From Chryseobacterium sp. G0186 (lineage in GTDB: Bacteria; Bacteroidota; Bacteroidia; Flavobacteriales; Weeksellaceae): DNA of 64,000 nt. The notes beneath the pieces were generated by a model. The model was not told the origin of the DNA. It did not search any database and saw only the letters and a program-made list of their open reading frames with translations. The stretch lies in assembly GCF_003815675.1 (NCBI RefSeq), contig NZ_CP033918.1, forward strand, positions 1,054,001 through 1,118,000. Direction: 5' to 3'. The translations under genes were made by a program, and so were the position numbers. This document shows, one piece after another, positions 50,826-59,924 of the stretch (within the stretch, counting starts at the first letter, position 1; each line of letters begins with the position of its first letter).

Positions 50826-51782
50826 ATGAAAACATTGAGAAAAGTCTTTCTGCCATTGGTGATACTTCCTTTCAAAAACATTATTTACGCTCAGAAAAAA
50901 GATAGCATTCCATTGAAGGTACGTGCATTCTTTGCTGATAAGATCCCACAGTCAAGAAACTTTAATATTGAGTATACTACCGTTACGCCCTATTCTTTCT
51001 CCTCCCAACTTCAGGATAAGGATCAACCGGACAATAAGGTAAAAAACTTTCAGCAGGCGAAAGCAGATGTCAACATTTACTTCATCAAAAACAAAAGCTG
51101 GCTCTTAAGTACCACATTAAATTATCGTTATACCTCCATCAAAAATGAAACCCCAATCATTCCCGGAATTGAAAATGAAGAAAATTTTCATTATCATTCT
51201 GAAGCCATTAATCTTACTTATTTTTCAAAGCTATTGAAGAAAACAGCCATATATTCTGCAAGTATTTCTACAGATGGAAGCAATAAACATTTTGAAAGAC
51301 TTAGAGGGATGGTGAACGTTTCCCTAATTTTAAAAGCAACTCCAAAAACAAAAATGAGAGTCGGATTGGCAGGTCTTATTGATCCCAGTGCTCAAATTCC
51401 GGTACTTCCCGTCTTTACATACGAAAACAGGTTCAACAATGGATGGGTGCTTGATGTCTTACTTCCGAGAAAGGTACTGGTAAGAAAAAATATCTTTTCA
51501 AATGGAAGAATTTCTTTTGGATCTGAAATGGATAATACCTCCCTTTATACATACCGAAATAATAAAACATACGAATTCAGGCAGACAGAACTTAACTCAG
51601 GTACAATTTACGAGCATAATCTGGGTGGAAATTTCATAGGAACCTTTAAGACAGGAATCAGAACATTTATTAATGCCAGAGCTTTCAACAAAGAGGATTC
51701 CTTTAATGATTATATATGGAAAGCCAACTATAAACCTACTTTCTATTTTAACGTAGGAATTTCTTATAATGCATGGAAATAG
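50826..51782 (+). CDS. Outer-membrane barrel protein, DUF6268-like
   Basis: A 318-residue protein with a signal-like N-terminus ending IIYAQ. The rest has alternating beta-strand character (NIEYTTVTPYSFSS; LLSTTLNYRYTS; NLTYFSKLLKKTAIYSASIS) and the terminal strand FYFNVGISYNAW. This fits a small 10-14-strand barrel and resembles DUF6268 proteins. It is second in the operon after the gene at 50392, presumably under the LytTR pair. The function is unknown. Confidence 0.68.
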   Translation: MKTLRKVFLPLVILPFKNIIYAQKKDSIPLKVRAFFADKIPQSRNFNIEYTTVTPYSFSSQLQDKDQPDNKVKNFQQAKADVNIYFIKNKSWLLSTTLNYRYTSIKNETPIIPGIENEENFHYHSEAINLTYFSKLLKKTAIYSASISTDGSNKHFERLRGMVNVSLILKATPKTKMRVGLAGLIDPSAQIPVLPVFTYENRFNNGWVLDVLLPRKVLVRKNIFSNGRISFGSEMDNTSLYTYRNNKTYEFRQTELNSGTIYEHNLGGNFIGTFKTGIRTFINARAFNKEDSFNDYIWKANYKPTFYFNVGISYNAWK

Positions 51783-51960
51783 AAAATATAAAGCATTATA
51801 AATTCATATTCTTTATGTTCTCAACTTAATTTTATTTGCCTGTTTTCTCTTTATGATGTATCTGATCTATATTAATTTTGCTTAACAATTTTCTAATGTA
51901 GTTCTAATCTTCTTAATAACATTTTAATTCCATTCACAAGAACTTCTAATTTAACCTTTT

Positions 51961-51968
51961 TATTTTTG
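51961..51968 (+). promoter_or_regulatory. -7 element in the region before the glycosyltransferase
   Basis: TATTTTTG fits TANNTTTG. It would give a leader of about 270 bases that contains the small frame at 52153. The rest of the gap 51783-52152 is AT-rich with nothing else visible. Confidence 0.4.
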
Positions 51969-52152
51969 CACTATCAAAGAAAAAAAATTCAAGTATTTAA
52001 TTATCAAGCAATTACAAACCTAAACAAAAAGAAAAAAAGTTTAGAATGGTCAAATTTTAACTAAAAAATTCAATCAATTAGATTAAAAAAATATCAAAAT
52101 ATTGATTAAAAAAACAAAAGTTGAAAATTCAACATATTAAAAAACACAAGCC

Positions 52153-52233
52153 ATGAAAATCTACAATGCATATATCATGCAGAGATCATCCTTGAAAACA
52201 ATTCAAGAGTTATCAAATGAACGATATGATTAA
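52153..52233 (+). CDS. Possible 26-residue leader peptide
   Basis: ATG to TAA encodes MKIYNAYIMQRSSLKT plus ten residues ending in Asp. It ends 11 bases before the glycosyltransferase start. No family is recognised; it may be a real micro-protein, a coupling leader, or chance. Confidence 0.3.
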   Translation: MKIYNAYIMQRSSLKTIQELSNERYD

Positions 52234-52244
52234 AAAGATAGAAT

Positions 52245-52901
52245 ATGGCAATACCGAAACAAATATTTCAGACCTTCAAAACAAAAAAACTTCCCTTGAT
52301 TACCAGATATCACATCTGGAATATGAGAAGAAAGAACCCAGAATACAGCTATTTCTTTTATGATGACCACGATATAGAACAATTTCTCACAGAAGAATTT
52401 CCGCCCCAATATATTGAGAGTTATCATAAACTGACCATTGGCGCTGCAAAAGCTGATTTCTTCAGATATGCCATTTTATATAAAAAGGGAGGCATCTATC
52501 TGGATATCGACAGCTGCATTATAAAACCATTCAGAAACTTTATCCTAGAAAGTGACGAAGCATTAATCAGCGTAGAAAGACACAAAAACTTATATGTACA
52601 ATGGGCACTAATCTTCAATAAAGAGCATCCTTTTTTAAAGAAAACATTAGAACTGATGCTTGATAACATCAATAATCACCGGTATCCGAATAATATACAT
52701 GCTACTACAGGGCCAACTGTATTCAGTAAAGGAATCACACAGTCGCTGGCTGAAAATCCATCAATACCCTTTACTCTGTTTGGAGGTATTGAATTTCGCG
52801 GATTTTTAAAATTCAAATATAAACTGGGAAAGTTCTTTTTGTACAAAAAAAGATCTGAGCACTGGAAAGAACAGCAACTGCATCAGGACATTATTATTTA
52901 A
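52245..52901 (+). CDS. DXD glycosyltransferase (OCH1/Gly_transf_sug type)
   Basis: A 218-residue enzyme. It begins IPKQIFQTFKTKKLP, like IPKIIHQ-type starts of the family, and contains AAKADFFRYAILYKKGGIYLDIDSC with the DXD metal-nucleotide motif DID. It should transfer a hexose onto a glycan or lipid, probably in surface polysaccharide synthesis. No other polysaccharide genes are beside it. Its stop overlaps that of the convergent SMR gene by four bases. Confidence 0.82.
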   Translation: MAIPKQIFQTFKTKKLPLITRYHIWNMRRKNPEYSYFFYDDHDIEQFLTEEFPPQYIESYHKLTIGAAKADFFRYAILYKKGGIYLDIDSCIIKPFRNFILESDEALISVERHKNLYVQWALIFNKEHPFLKKTLELMLDNINNHRYPNNIHATTGPTVFSKGITQSLAENPSIPFTLFGGIEFRGFLKFKYKLGKFFLYKKRSEHWKEQQLHQDIII

Positions 52902-53233
52902 TGAGTTCCCATCTTTGAGAATACATTAATAACAATCACACCGATTACAATCAGGGCAATTCCAAGAATGGCTGGCAGATCCGGAACCTGCTTGAATGCA
53001 ATCACTCCAATCATGGTGATAAACACAATCCCTACTCCTGACCAAATAGCATACGTAATCCCTACAGGGATCTGGCGAAGCGTTAAGCTCAGACAATAAA
53101 ATGCACAGGCATATCCTATTACTGTAACAATGGATGGCCATAACTTTGAAAATTCCTCAGATTTCTTCAGAAAGGTAGTAGCGATGATTTCAAATATAAT
53201 TGCCAAGGCAAGAAAAATATAACTGCGTCCCAT
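52898..53233 (-). CDS. SMR-family multidrug efflux protein
   Basis: A 111-residue protein with four helices. The membrane-embedded Glu essential in EmrE-like pumps is in IIFEIIATTFLKKSEEF (E15 region), and GITYAIWSGVGIVFITMIG is the family helix 3 signature. It exports cationic compounds in exchange for protons, normally as an antiparallel dimer. The KKSEEF start of loop 1 suits the Qac branch. No second SMR gene is adjacent. Confidence 0.88.
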   Translation of the reverse strand: MGRSYIFLALAIIFEIIATTFLKKSEEFSKLWPSIVTVIGYACAFYCLSLTLRQIPVGITYAIWSGVGIVFITMIGVIAFKQVPDLPAILGIALIVIGVIVINVFSKMGTH

Positions 53234-53862
53234 ACAATGTATCCTTTATACAAAAGTACTAAAACCTGCTTCGCCTTTCTCTATGTCAGGACAAAATAAC
53301 TCCTGAAAAGCTAACCAACATCTTTATACTCAAGATCATTCTTCATTATGATGTATTCGCAACTCTGTATTTTCAAAACTCATAAGAACCACACAAAGCA
53401 TTATCATTAAGTATTTTAACCTATAAAACAATTATTGTTTATTTTTTACAAAGTACCCAAACATTCAATGAAAGGGAGATGGCAGCTTGTTCTTTTTTTC
53501 TCGTTTTGGCATAAATAAACATATTATCGTATGTCATAAATCCTGTCACCTGACAAAAGTATCAGCGTAAAAAACGAGGATAAAAATAAATTTTGTTAAC
53601 ATTAGAATTCATTTCTCGCTAAAATTTTACAACCTCCAGGAACTCTTTACGTCAATATTATGCAATGCATTATTTCTTATTTGTTTTATCAAGTCCAATA
53701 TAGAAGTCTGGAAACGGTTAACATTTTCATATTTTTTTAAAGACAGAACAATAAATATATTAATAAATTCACAATAATACATTAACATATTGTAAACAAA
53801 AAATCACTGTAAAATTAAATAACAAACCCATAACACACTGATATACATCATAACTATTTGCT
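53234..53862. other. AT-rich region upstream of the sigma-54 unit
   Basis: About 630 bases with no gene-like frame. TGTCA-CC-TGACA (53544-53555), an inverted repeat about 310 bases upstream of the sigma-54 element, could be an enhancer-type activator site. Nothing else is clear. Confidence 0.4.
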
Positions 53863-53878
53863 TTGGCACGCAATTTGA
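53863..53878 (+). promoter_or_regulatory. Sigma-54 (RpoN) type promoter
   Basis: TTGGCACG-CAAT-TTGA matches the -24/-12 consensus YTGGCACG-N4-TTGC except for the last base. The GG doublet and the -12 G are separated by the required 10 bases. Transcription would start near 53890. Confidence 0.65.
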
Positions 53879-53881
53879 AAG

Positions 53882-53895
53882 TTGCAATATTGCAA
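53882..53895. promoter_or_regulatory. 14-bp palindrome at the predicted start site
   Basis: TTGCAATATTGCAA is a perfect palindrome overlapping the predicted sigma-54 transcription start. It could be a repressor site or an element of the 5' end. Confidence 0.4.
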
Positions 53896-53941
53896 TTGAA
53901 AGATTGATAAAAAAAAGTCAAATAATTAAAAATAATACAAA

Positions 53942-54022
53942 ATGGTAACTTATATCGGTATCGCAACATGTTTAGTCGTATTCTCATCATATTTCATGAC
54001 AGTAAGAAGAGAAAGAAACTAA
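53942..54022 (+). CDS. 26-residue single-helix membrane micropeptide
   Basis: ATG to TAA encodes MVTYIGIATCLVVFSSYFMT followed by VRRERN. This is one hydrophobic segment of about 19 residues with a basic C-terminal tail, which would place the tail in the cytoplasm. The start is about 50 bases downstream of the predicted sigma-54 start. The transcript is closed by a terminator at 54181. Size and topology resemble KdpF-like subunits, but no kdp genes follow and the sequence does not match closely. Likely a regulatory or complex-stabilising peptide. Confidence 0.5.
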   Translation: MVTYIGIATCLVVFSSYFMTVRRERN

Positions 54023-54101
54023 TCATTAAAACAAAGAAGCCTATAGCAAAACTATACTAATTATATTGTTTTATGTTTTTACTCTGAGAAATCAGATTGC
54101 T

Positions 54102-54122
54102 CTTTTACCATTAGGGTAAAAG
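54102..54122. repeat. Hairpin in the 3' part of the micropeptide transcript
   Basis: CTTTTACC / GGTAAAAG with a 5-base loop, no T-run. It may be a structured 3' UTR element. Confidence 0.4.
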
Positions 54123-54180
54123 GGCCCAAAAACATAACAAAAAGATCTTAGTTTCATAACAAATTTTAATATCCAAATGA

Positions 54181-54217
54181 GTAAAGCCAGACATTAGTTT
54201 GGCTTTACTTTTTGTTT
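54181..54217 (+). terminator. Terminator of the sigma-54 transcript
   Basis: GTAAAGCCA / TGGCTTTAC, a 9-bp stem with a 10-base loop, followed by TTTTTGTTTT. Confidence 0.8.
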
Positions 54218-54352
54218 TATATCCATTAAAAGCATACAAAAGCTAAGTTCCAAATTATTTCTCTGGCCTAGCTGTTTATTCTCCATCAGGATTTTATATG
54301 GCATTCAATAAAGTTTTATCTTTGTTAATCCAAGAATTTTTTAATCATCATC

Positions 54353-55072
54353 ATGAATCTTTACAACCTTATTATTCAAGACAAAGAGCCGGTAACACTC
54401 AATGAAGTATTTCTCGATAAAAACAACAGGGATCAACTTGTACAGCTTATTAAAGAAAATACTTACAGCAAGGAGCTACAGGAATACGGTCTTCCGGTGA
54501 ACAATAAGATCTTACTTCAGGGAAGTTCTGGATGTGGAAAAACAATGACCGCAAAGGCTATTGCCAACGCTCTGGGAAAAAATATTATTATTTTGAATTT
54601 AAGTAATATTGTTTCATCCCGTATTGGCGAAACTTCTCAGAACATTAAAATGATATTTGATAAAGCAGCCAGAGAAAGATCTGTTCTTTTCCTTGACGAG
54701 CTGGACCAGATCGGAAAAGCAAGAGGCAGTGATGATAAGGACGTGGGAGAAATGAGAAGACTGGTCAATACCCTCATTCAGCTGATTGATTATTATCCTG
54801 AAAATGCTCTTCTGCTCTGCGCTACCAATCACCCTGAGATCATTGATACTGCCATATTGAGACGATTTCAGCTGAAGATCAATTATGTGATGCCTTCCAA
54901 TGAATTTTTGGATAGGTTCTATGATCAACTTCTGAATCAATTTCCTGAAGATATGAGAAGCATCGAAAGAAGATACACTATTTCTTTTGCGGAAGCCAAG
55001 GATCATGCTTTAACATCTGTAAAGGCCGCCCTTATCAAAAAACTGGAAGCTAAAACAACCATCGAATCATGA
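54353..55072 (+). CDS. AAA-family ATPase
   Basis: A 239-residue protein that is almost only an AAA module. Walker A is QGSSGCGKT (residues 56-64), Walker B is VLFLDELDQIG (111-121), sensor 1 is LLLCATNHPE, and the arginine finger lies in TAILRRFQLKI. It lacks an N-terminal substrate domain, so it is probably a partner-dependent remodeller similar to the Vps4/FtsH-type ATPase core. It overlaps the yggS start by four bases (ATGA), an unusual neighbour. Confidence 0.82.
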   Translation: MNLYNLIIQDKEPVTLNEVFLDKNNRDQLVQLIKENTYSKELQEYGLPVNNKILLQGSSGCGKTMTAKAIANALGKNIIILNLSNIVSSRIGETSQNIKMIFDKAARERSVLFLDELDQIGKARGSDDKDVGEMRRLVNTLIQLIDYYPENALLLCATNHPEIIDTAILRRFQLKINYVMPSNEFLDRFYDQLLNQFPEDMRSIERRYTISFAEAKDHALTSVKAALIKKLEAKTTIES

Positions 55073-55815
55073 AAGAAGACATTCTCCATCATCTTGAAAT
55101 CATCAGAGATCGAATAAAATATGCCTGTGAGAAAGCAGGCAGAAATTCTAATGAGGTTAAATTATTATTGGCTACCAAAACCGTTTCTGCAGAACGCATT
55201 AAAATTGCCTTAGAAAATGGACAAAATTTAATTGCAGAAAATAAAGTTCAGGAATTAAAGGAGAAATATGAGGAATTAAAGCATACACCTCATACAAACC
55301 ACTTTATAGGACATCTTCAGACCAATAAGATTAAGGATATTCTTAGATATGATGTGAGCTGCATCCAATCTCTTGACCGATTGGATTTAGCCGAAAAACT
55401 TCACCAAAAGCTTTTTACAGAAAACAAAACCATCGAAGTCCTTATTCAGGTAAACACCTCTAATGAGGAAAGCAAATTTGGAGTCGATCCCGCCAGAGCC
55501 ATTGAGCTCACTAAAAAGGTAGCCGAACTTTCTACATTAAAAATAAAAGGGTTGATGACCATCGGACTGTTCAGTGCTGAAACAGAAAAGGTAAGAACCT
55601 GTTTTAAAATCCTGAAAAATTTACAGCAGGAAATCATCCGGGAAAACATCTCCAACATAGAAATGAATGAACTTTCTATGGGAATGAGTGGTGACCTGGA
55701 AACAGCCATTGAAGAAGGAGCAACGATTGTACGGGTGGGAACTGCCGTTTTTGGAGCAAGAATTTACCCGGACAGCTATTATTGGGATGAAAGAAAGGCT
55801 GAAAATAAACAATAA
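55069..55815 (+). CDS. Pyridoxal-phosphate homeostasis protein, YggS family
   Basis: A 248-residue PLP-binding TIM-barrel protein. The PLP lysine is K37 in LLLATKTVSAE. HFIGHLQTNKIKDIL, LSMGMSGDLETAIEEGATIVRVGTAVFG and LIQVNTSNEESKFGVDP are the family signatures. It buffers free PLP rather than catalysing a known reaction. It is slightly longer than most members. It is coupled to the upstream ATPase. Confidence 0.92.
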   Translation: MKEDILHHLEIIRDRIKYACEKAGRNSNEVKLLLATKTVSAERIKIALENGQNLIAENKVQELKEKYEELKHTPHTNHFIGHLQTNKIKDILRYDVSCIQSLDRLDLAEKLHQKLFTENKTIEVLIQVNTSNEESKFGVDPARAIELTKKVAELSTLKIKGLMTIGLFSAETEKVRTCFKILKNLQQEIIRENISNIEMNELSMGMSGDLETAIEEGATIVRVGTAVFGARIYPDSYYWDERKAENKQ

Positions 55816-55820
55816 AAATT

Positions 55821-56261
55821 ATGTTTTCATTTCACTATACATTTGAAAGGGCAATACAAGGCGAAAAGACGGTAAAAGATGTGACTGATGTTGCGTGCAA
55901 TTCATTCCGTGAAAGAGAAGTGAATGACATCCATATTCAGGATAATACCATTATGGGAAAAGACAGCCTTATTAAGCTTGATTTTTCAAGAAAATCTCCT
56001 CTCATCCTATCGCCTGGTAAAGAATATTTCATCTACAATGAAGGCACAAAAATTCTCACGTATAAGGTAGAAGCCTTTTATCCCATCCTGTTTAATTTGA
56101 TATACGCCGGTATTCTTTTCCTAATTTTATATTTCTTTGCCCGTCATTGGATAATAGAGCTTGTGATTCCTGGCTTATTTTTTATTATTATCACCATTGT
56201 TGATTACTTTCAACACCAAGCAGTCATTGATAAGATTTCCAGAATTTTAAATATAAACTGA
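55821..56261 (+). CDS. Hypothetical protein with two membrane segments
   Basis: A 146-residue protein. A soluble N-terminal region (residues 1-85) precedes two hydrophobic segments (ILFNLIYAGILFLILYFF and LVIPGLFFIIITIVDYF). It has no recognised family. It follows yggS by 5 bases and is probably co-transcribed. Confidence 0.6.
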   Translation: MFSFHYTFERAIQGEKTVKDVTDVACNSFREREVNDIHIQDNTIMGKDSLIKLDFSRKSPLILSPGKEYFIYNEGTKILTYKVEAFYPILFNLIYAGILFLILYFFARHWIIELVIPGLFFIIITIVDYFQHQAVIDKISRILNIN

Positions 56262-56352
56262 GCTTAAAAGCCTTTATAGCGGCATCAACTTTAGTCTATA
56301 AATTCGGTATACTTTTTGATCATAAAAAACTAATAACCAAACAAATGCATTT

Positions 56353-56526
56353 ATGATTAAAAAATTACTATCGGGCTGTCTATTAATGACAGTATTATTC
56401 TTTTTTTCATGTGAAAAAGAAAACACACAGATGAAAAGTGGAATGTCAATTGAAACTATTTCAATGATAACTGTCCTCATTATGGGAGTAGCCATTATAG
56501 TGGCCTACAGCTATAAGAGAAGATAA
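56353..56526 (+). CDS. Small lipoprotein with C-terminal membrane segment
   Basis: A 57-residue protein. A lipoprotein signal ends FFFSC (Cys20) and a second hydrophobic segment (TISMITVLIMGVAIIVAYSY) sits near the C-terminus before KRR. An alternative reading is a bitopic membrane protein with two spans. No family is recognised. It lies between the small membrane gene and the terminator at 56549, so it is likely the last gene of that unit or its own. Confidence 0.5.
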   Translation: MIKKLLSGCLLMTVLFFFSCEKENTQMKSGMSIETISMITVLIMGVAIIVAYSYKRR

Positions 56527-56548
56527 CAGAATACATATAAAAATACAA

Positions 56549-56580
56549 AAAAATCCCTCTCATTACTGAAAGGGATTTAT
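56549..56580. terminator. Bidirectional terminator
   Basis: AAATCCCT and AGGGATTT form the base of an imperfect stem, with A- and T-rich flanks on both sides. It separates the small lipoprotein gene from the convergent gcvP. Confidence 0.6.
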
Positions 56581-56602
56581 TAGTTATATCTAAAAATTAA
56601 GA

Positions 56603-59461
56603 TTACATATAAGCTTCAATAGGCTCACAAGTACATACTAAGTTTCTGTCTCCGTAAGCTTCATCTACTCTTGATACGGAAGCGAAGAATTTGTGGTCTC
56701 TTACCCACTCTAGCGGATAAGCTGCCTTTTCTCTGCTGTATGGTTTATCCCAAGAATCTGAGATGACCAATTGTTCTGTGTGAGGAGCATTTTTCAATAC
56801 GTTGTTTGTAGCATCTGCTTCACCGTTTGCAATTTCATCGATTTCTTTTTTGATAGAGATTAATGCTTCTGCAAAACGATCGATTTCAGACTTGCTTTCA
56901 GATTCTGTAGGCTCAATCATCAATGTTCCTGCAACAGGGAAAGAAACAGTAGGAGCATGGAAACCATAATCCATTAATCTCTTCGCCACATCTGCTACTT
57001 CAATTCCTAAAGATTTGAACTGACGGAAGTCTACAATACATTCGTGAGCTACTCTTCCACTCTCGTTTGAATACAGAATTGGGAAATGCTCTGCTAAAAT
57101 TTCCTTAAGGTAGTTAGCATTCATGATAGCGTGTCCTGTAGCTTTTTTCAAACCTTCAGTTCCTAACATCTTGATGTAAGAATAAGAAATATTAAGGATC
57201 AATCCTGAACCGTATGGTGCTGCAGAAATCCCTTCAATAGCTTCTTTAGCTCCGATTCTGATATTGGCATTAGATGGTAAGAATGGTACCAGGTGCTTAG
57301 CTACACAAATTGGACCTACTCCAGGACCTCCACCTCCGTGAGGAATTGCAAAAGTCTTGTGAAGGTTAAGGTGGCAAACGTCTGCTCCGATGTTTCCAGG
57401 ACTTGTAAATCCTACCTGAGCGTTCATGTTGGCACCATCCATGTATACCTGTCCTCCGTGTTCGTGGATCAGATTGGTAATTTCCTTGATGTTAGCATCA
57501 AAGAATCCGTAAGTAGACGGATAAGTAATCATTACAGCTGATAAATTCGCTGAATGTTGTTCTGTTTTAGCTTTAAGATCTTCGAAGTCGATTTCACCGT
57601 TTTCAAGGTTTTTAACAACAACGATCTTCATTCCTGCCATTGCTGCTGAAGCCGGGTTAGTTCCGTGTGCAGACTGAGGAATCAATACTACATTTCTGTG
57701 GTGATCTCCTCTTGAGATATGATATTCTCTGATCACCATTAATCCTGCATACTCACCCTGAGCTCCAGAGTTTGGCTGTAGTGAAGTTCCTGCAAAACCA
57801 GTGATTTCAGCAAGGTCTTTTTCAAGTTCTGCAATCATCTGCTGATATCCTCCAGCCTGATCTACCGGTACAAATGGATGTACACTACCCCAGTCTGCCC
57901 AAGAAAGTGGCAACATCTGAGTAGCAGCGTTAAGCTTCATTGTACAAGATCCTAAAGAAATCATTGAATGCGTTAAGGATAGGTCTTTTCTCTCAAGACG
58001 CTTGATGTAACGCATCAATTCTGTTTCTGTATGGTATTTGTTGAATACTGATTCTGTAAGAATTTCATCCTTTCTAAGGTTTTCTTCCGGAATACTGTAT
58101 CCTTCTTTAATTTCTAATTTGAAAGTCTGCTTGTCTTTAAACTGAGCGAAAGAAGCCATCAGATAGTTTAATTTCTCCAATGTTGTACTTTCGTTGATCG
58201 CAATACTCACTACTCCATCTGTAAAATAGTTAAGGTTAAGTCTGTGATCCTGCATCAGTCTCATCAATCTTCCTTTCTCATCCTCAGCCATTAGAATTTT
58301 TACTGTATCAAAGATTGGCTCTTCTACGGTCTGGTATCCTAATGCCTTAAGACCGTTCTTCAATGCATTAGCCTTAAAGTGGATCTGATCAGCGATGTAG
58401 TTTAATCCTTTTGGACCATGGTAAACAGCATACATTCCTGCCATTACAGCTAAAAGAACCTGAGCAGTACAGATATTTGAAGTTGCTCTTTCTCTCTTAA
58501 TGTGCTGTTCTCTGGTCTGTAAAGCCATTCTCAATGCACGTTTTCCGTACATATCCTGAGAAACTCCAATGATTCTTCCTGGAATATCTCTCTTATATTC
58601 TTCTCTACAAGCAAAGAATGCTGCGTGAGGACCTCCGTATCCTAATGGAATACCAAATCTCTGTGAAGTTCCCACAGCACAGTCAGCACCCATATCAGCC
58701 GGCGACTTCAGTTTTACCAAAGCCATTGGGTCACAGGCAACCGCTACCTGAAGATCTAATTTTTTATATTCTACAATATTTTCGGTGTAATCAAGAACAA
58801 TTCCGTTTTTCCCAGGATATTGCAATAATACTCCATAGTAAGAAGCATCAAATGCATGAGTTCTGTGATCTCCTACCACGACTTCAATTCCAAGTCCCTC
58901 CGCTTTAGTATTCAAAACAGAGATGGTTTGAGGCAATACAAGGTCAGAAATAAAGAATTTATTAGCATCAGCCTTCTTTTGATCTTTAGTTCTGTTGTTG
59001 AAGAACATATGCATTGCTTCCGCTGCAGCAGTAGATTCATCCAATAGAGAAGCATTTGCCAATCCAAAACCGGTAAGATCACATACGACAGTCTGGAAAT
59101 TAAGAAGTGCTTCCAGTCTTCCCTGTGCTATTTCTGCCTGGTAAGGAGTATAGGCTGTATACCAGCTTGGGTTTTCAAAGATATTTCTTTGAATAGCTGA
59201 TGGTAAAAGTGTATTGTGGTATCCGAAACCGATATAACTTGTATAATCAGTATTTTTGGATGCCAGCTCTTTTGAATGGTTCAGCATTTCGTATTCTGAA
59301 AGTGGCGCTGAGATCTCAAGATCTTTCTCTAAACGGATAGAAGAAGGAATGGTCTGAGAAATTAACTCTTCAATACTAGAAACGCCAAGTTTTTCCAACA
59401 TCGCCTGTTTATCGGCTTCATTAAGAGAAATGTGACGGCTCACAAACTGTTCTGTATTCAT
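56603..59461 (-). CDS. gcvP: Glycine dehydrogenase (decarboxylating), P protein
   Basis: A 952-residue homodimer-type P protein of the glycine cleavage system; it decarboxylates glycine and passes the aminomethyl group to lipoyl-GcvH. It begins FVSRHISLNEADKQAMLEKLG. The PLP lysine is K702 in HLNLHKTFAIPHGGGGPG. SLGSCTMKLNAATQM and QPNSGAQGEYAGL are further signatures. Both halves are present in one chain, as in most Bacteroidota. gcvT and gcvH are not in this window. Confidence 0.97.
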   Translation of the reverse strand: MNTEQFVSRHISLNEADKQAMLEKLGVSSIEELISQTIPSSIRLEKDLEISAPLSEYEMLNHSKELASKNTDYTSYIGFGYHNTLLPSAIQRNIFENPSWYTAYTPYQAEIAQGRLEALLNFQTVVCDLTGFGLANASLLDESTAAAEAMHMFFNNRTKDQKKADANKFFISDLVLPQTISVLNTKAEGLGIEVVVGDHRTHAFDASYYGVLLQYPGKNGIVLDYTENIVEYKKLDLQVAVACDPMALVKLKSPADMGADCAVGTSQRFGIPLGYGGPHAAFFACREEYKRDIPGRIIGVSQDMYGKRALRMALQTREQHIKRERATSNICTAQVLLAVMAGMYAVYHGPKGLNYIADQIHFKANALKNGLKALGYQTVEEPIFDTVKILMAEDEKGRLMRLMQDHRLNLNYFTDGVVSIAINESTTLEKLNYLMASFAQFKDKQTFKLEIKEGYSIPEENLRKDEILTESVFNKYHTETELMRYIKRLERKDLSLTHSMISLGSCTMKLNAATQMLPLSWADWGSVHPFVPVDQAGGYQQMIAELEKDLAEITGFAGTSLQPNSGAQGEYAGLMVIREYHISRGDHHRNVVLIPQSAHGTNPASAAMAGMKIVVVKNLENGEIDFEDLKAKTEQHSANLSAVMITYPSTYGFFDANIKEITNLIHEHGGQVYMDGANMNAQVGFTSPGNIGADVCHLNLHKTFAIPHGGGGPGVGPICVAKHLVPFLPSNANIRIGAKEAIEGISAAPYGSGLILNISYSYIKMLGTEGLKKATGHAIMNANYLKEILAEHFPILYSNESGRVAHECIVDFRQFKSLGIEVADVAKRLMDYGFHAPTVSFPVAGTLMIEPTESESKSEIDRFAEALISIKKEIDEIANGEADATNNVLKNAPHTEQLVISDSWDKPYSREKAAYPLEWVRDHKFFASVSRVDEAYGDRNLVCTCEPIEAYM

Positions 59462-59912
59462 TTTTATTTATTAGATTTTGTTTGTAAAAAGATGGGTAAA
59501 ATTACAATTTTTTACACGATTGTACAACATCATGAAATCATATATAATTCACTAAGCAGTTGAGTTGTTTTAATCTGCTGTGCTATTGTTAGCCATCAGA
59601 TAAGGTTTTATCTCTTTTAAACATCAATTATATTGATTTTGTAAATAATATTCAATAATAGCATCAATTTATTGCTAATAAAATAGTGAAATACACATTG
59701 GAAATTTGAAAAATTTTTCAACGATGAAAAACTTAATTCTTTTTATGATAGAGAAAAAATGATTAGCATTGAGATGTTAAAATGGAGCATCTGAATCTCA
59801 ATTATTGTAAAATTCAAAGGTGATTTAAACCTTTAAAAAGCCATTCATACAGCTATTCATCAGGTTTTAAGTTTTTTATGAAATTTTATTAATTATATTT
59901 ATTCTAAATTAA
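59462..59912. other. Intergenic region upstream of gcvP and the Cys-rich peptide gene
   Basis: About 450 AT-rich bases between divergent genes. No riboswitch-like structure, palindrome or coding frame stood out. Confidence 0.45.
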
Positions 59913-59920
59913 TATATTTG
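59913..59920 (+). promoter_or_regulatory. -7 element immediately before the Cys-rich peptide gene
   Basis: TATATTTG is an exact TANNTTTG match and is followed by only four bases before the ATG. The predicted transcript therefore begins at or next to the start codon (leaderless). Confidence 0.5.
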
Positions 59921-59924
59921 CAGT

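Noticed and set aside
52926-53141. 71-residue minus-strand frame inside the SMR gene
   Set aside because: Cys- and Ser-rich shadow of the real pump gene in another frame.
53942-54022. Calling the micropeptide KdpF
   Set aside because: Size and topology fit, but no kdpA/B/C follow and I see no clear sequence match.
56274-56495. 73-residue minus-strand frame opposite the small lipoprotein gene
   Set aside because: The plus-strand frame at 56353 has a convincing lipobox; the minus-strand frame shows no protein-like features.
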